Of a DNA stretch of 18,824 nucleotides, positions 16,724 through 18,824 are shown in pieces. The translations under genes and the position numbers were made by a program. The stretch lies in assembly GCA_001970855.1 (NCBI GenBank), contig LSSN01003422.1, forward strand, positions 1 to 18,824. Direction: 5' to 3'. Under the pieces are notes generated by a model. It ran no database searches and had not been told where the DNA came from. It saw only the letters and a list, made by a program, of their open reading frames with translations. Positions within the stretch are counted from its first letter, which is position 1; each line of letters opens with the position of its first letter. The DNA is from Smittium culicis (taxonomy: Eukaryota; Kickxellomycota; Harpellomycetes; Harpellales; Legeriomycetaceae).

Positions 16724-18824
16724 TCATTTAGGTGGTGCTAATTGCATAAGACTTTTTAGCTTTGATTCAAGATTAGCCTTGCTGTTAAAAATATAAAATT
16801 CATCAAGGCTAGGAAATTTTAAGCATTCAGTCACATGTGTGTATTTGAAAGCGCCTTTACATATAGGGCATATTGTACCAAAGCCATAAGAGCTCATTCT
16901 CCATCTAATTGCTTGCCTAATTAAAACGTTATTGGATAAAAATAAGCTTACATCGGCTAGCGTATTTGGGTGTCTACTTTCAGGAATAATTTTTGATATT
17001 CTATCAGTTTCTGTAACTGTTTTAGATATATTAAATAGCTTTCTCTTTTTAAAAAAATCATCATAATTATCTTGAATATCACGCAAGCTACTTTTATATA
17101 TAACCGTTTTATATACTTTTTTGTAAATTAAAGATTTACTGGTAATAGAAATTGTAGAGCGCTTAATTTTATTGATTAATTCAATCAATACATTGTCAGT
17201 ATCCTGTGTATTGAAGCGGTGACAAAATTTAATTGATAACGTTTCAAGACGGTCTTTGACTTGTTCAATTCCACATAAGCTTGAAATAAGCCTAAAATAT
17301 TGCTTTCCATGAAATTTTGATACACCTAAAACCCAAGCCAGGGAAAATTTTTGAGCCTCAATCAGCGGTTTAACGCAGTAATTATTCGAATATATAGATA
17401 GTATTGGAGCTGGATATTCCCATATTGATGCAATAAAACTTTTATAAATGCTAAGCTTAACTGTTGGGTGCCATTGTTTACCAATGACATGTAGAAACTT
17501 TGTTAGTTTTATAGCTTTTTCAGAAGAAGTATTGCAGTACTCAATCATGTCCAATCCGTTTTTGGTGTACGGAATACCTAAATATTGATAGCTGTCCATA
17601 TTAACTATTGTTTCAGTGTTATATATAATACTCCAATCATCAGGACCAACTATTGCAGACTTTTTTATATTAACGGTCATTCCATTTTTTAATGTCCAAT
17701 CATATACAATTTTTAAAAGTATTTCTGCATGTATTTTGCTTTTAGGTAGCAATTGGATGTCATCTGCGTAAAATAATGCAGCTGGTATCCCATCAACGCT
17801 CACATCAGCTATTGAAACTGCCAAATCATTAATATAAAAGTTAAAAAGCAGAGGTGAAAGCACCGAACCTTGTAGTAATCCAGTATTTCGATGAAAAAGA
17901 TTAGAGGATATACCATTAATTGAAACAATAGATTGGCAGTCAGAAAAAAGCGAGCTAATAATGTAAACCAGCTGAATTGGGATATCTGCATCAACCATTT
18001 TTTTCAGAAGAGCCGGGATTAGTACCTTATCGTACGCTGAGCTCAAATCTAAAAATATCCTATTTTCCCTACAGTATGGATAGTTCAAGAACAAAATATC
18101 GTTAGTTGCAATAAGTAATTCTAGAGTTGACTGGTCCTTTCTGAATCCTGACTGAGATTGGTGAGTTAGTACAAGCCCAGTTGTTTCTATATACTTTATT
18201 AAACAATTTTCAAATATTCTTCGAGCTGTTTTTGTTAGAGAAACCGGTCTAAACTGGTTTATTGTTATAGAATCTGGTTCTTTAGGTATTGGGTGAATGT
18301 GGCTCACATTCCAGCTTGATGGAGTATACCCATATCTACAAAATCCTATGAACATTCTGGTAAGAGTATCAAGGAAGTGATCAGACTCAATAAAAACTTT
18401 AAAAATTGAAATATGAAGCGGATCAGAGCCAGATGATTTCGAACTTGGATACTCCAATATAGCCGACCTGACTAAATCAGGTGTAAAAAACTGTTTAAAT
18501 TCGATTGAATTGGTTATAGGATCTGAATGGTCAACATAGTAACTTTCAGTTTCGACTGTACTAGGTTTGTATAAATCATTATAATAGCTGTAAACATCAT
18601 CGGCAGCTGAAACGCTCGGAAATCTTGATTGAATAAATGCGTTTCTTTTTGCTTTAAATTGCGACTTTTTAAAGATTCTTGCTGCTATGCTTGCAGCCTG
18701 TGGGCTATCTAATACGTCTAAACAGCTAGTATCTGGAGTAAAACTAGAGCGCGAGTCATTAATTGAATACGTTCCTAGATTATGTGAGCAAATAATAAAT
18801 AGCTTTTCAACCAGAAAATTATAG
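16724..18824 (-). CDS. Non-LTR retrotransposon reverse transcriptase (ORF2), 5' partial
   Basis: The frame is open from the right edge to a TGA at 16724-16726, 699 codons in the window, with no break. An apparent start at 18457 is only a TTG; coding-like sequence continues upstream off the edge, where an endonuclease domain would be expected. Counting from 18823: linker at 1-120; SSKSSGSDPL at 127-136 (the 'k.pGpDgi' entry to RT); FRPVSL at 191; SGFRKDQST at 225; motif A FLDLSSAYDKV with Asp at 259; LLQGSVLSPLLFNFYINDL at 316-334; catalytic YADD at 352-355 (17759-17770); YLGIPY at 414; thumb and tail to 650; and a CX2CX7HX3C knuckle (C652, C655, H663, C667). All residues needed for catalysis are present. 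It copies element RNA at a nicked target site. There is no C-terminal restriction-like endonuclease, which favours an APE-type clade. Confidence 0.93.
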   Translation of the reverse strand, partial: YNFLVEKLFIICSHNLGTYSINDSRSSFTPDTSCLDVLDSPQAASIAARIFKKSQFKAKRNAFIQSRFPSVSAADDVYSYYNDLYKPSTVETESYYVDHSDPITNSIEFKQFFTPDLVRSAILEYPSSKSSGSDPLHISIFKVFIESDHFLDTLTRMFIGFCRYGYTPSSWNVSHIHPIPKEPDSITINQFRPVSLTKTARRIFENCLIKYIETTGLVLTHQSQSGFRKDQSTLELLIATNDILFLNYPYCRENRIFLDLSSAYDKVLIPALLKKMVDADIPIQLVYIISSLFSDCQSIVSINGISSNLFHRNTGLLQGSVLSPLLFNFYINDLAVSIADVSVDGIPAALFYADDIQLLPKSKIHAEILLKIVYDWTLKNGMTVNIKKSAIVGPDDWSIIYNTETIVNMDSYQYLGIPYTKNGLDMIEYCNTSSEKAIKLTKFLHVIGKQWHPTVKLSIYKSFIASIWEYPAPILSIYSNNYCVKPLIEAQKFSLAWVLGVSKFHGKQYFRLISSLCGIEQVKDRLETLSIKFCHRFNTQDTDNVLIELINKIKRSTISITSKSLIYKKVYKTVIYKSSLRDIQDNYDDFFKKRKLFNISKTVTETDRISKIIPESRHPNTLADVSLFLSNNVLIRQAIRWRMSSYGFGTICPICKGAFKYTHVTECLKFPSLDEFYIFNSKANLESKLKSLMQLAPPK

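Noticed and set aside
17809..17994. 61-codon minus frame within ORF2
   Set aside because: Out-of-frame shadow of the reverse transcriptase between motifs A and B.

Overview
The window is a very AT-rich eukaryotic (nuclear) segment made almost entirely of transposable elements and their remains. It has no bacterial features: no operons, no Shine-Dalgarno sites and no dense coding. Long AT-rich deserts are broken by islands of higher G+C, and every island that can be interpreted is a retroelement or a relic of one. The mix of long-terminal-repeat (LTR) elements, a non-LTR reverse transcriptase with a C-terminal CCHC knuckle, and relics whose stops look like C-to-T decay would fit an early-diverging, AT-rich fungus (for example a mycorrhizal or gut-dwelling zygomycete-grade lineage). 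That assignment is inference and weak. No host housekeeping gene, tRNA, rRNA or CRISPR array was found.

Layout. 1-152: a perfect 8-bp tandem repeat running in from the left edge. 808-1250: a solo LTR with TGTCA...TGACA ends and a 5-bp target-site duplication (acttg), carrying an in-register array of heat-shock-element pentamers, a large palindrome, a TATA box and AATAAA signals. 1256-7900: mostly AT desert, with small islands (1256-1440, 2910-3220, 3704-4189, 6720-7100, 7395-7525). 7881-9419: a minus-strand island read as an LTR/leader followed by the frameshifted start of a gag-like ORF. 9428-9499: a very short coding-like tail just before it. 9924-10500: a plus-strand relic of an APE-type endonuclease domain from a non-LTR element, full of stops. 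10500-13565: AT desert with two structured motifs and one small island.

13603-15478 (minus): a long, uninterrupted ORF1-like protein (574 aa from its first ATG) with a coiled coil, basic clusters and a possible RNA-binding fold. 16724-18824 (minus): an intact non-LTR reverse transcriptase (ORF2), open to the right edge, with a YADD active site and a terminal CCHC knuckle. The 15479-16723 gap is empty.

The two intact ORFs lie on the same strand, but in transcription order ORF2 comes first and ORF1 second, the reverse of a normal LINE. They are therefore best read as parts of two insertions, or as a head-to-tail pair in which the second copy lacks ORF2; the ORF1 could also be a free-standing or co-opted gene. 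The most notable biology is the heat-shock-element array inside the solo LTR, which predicts a stress-responsive retrotransposon family, and the stand-alone intact ORF1.
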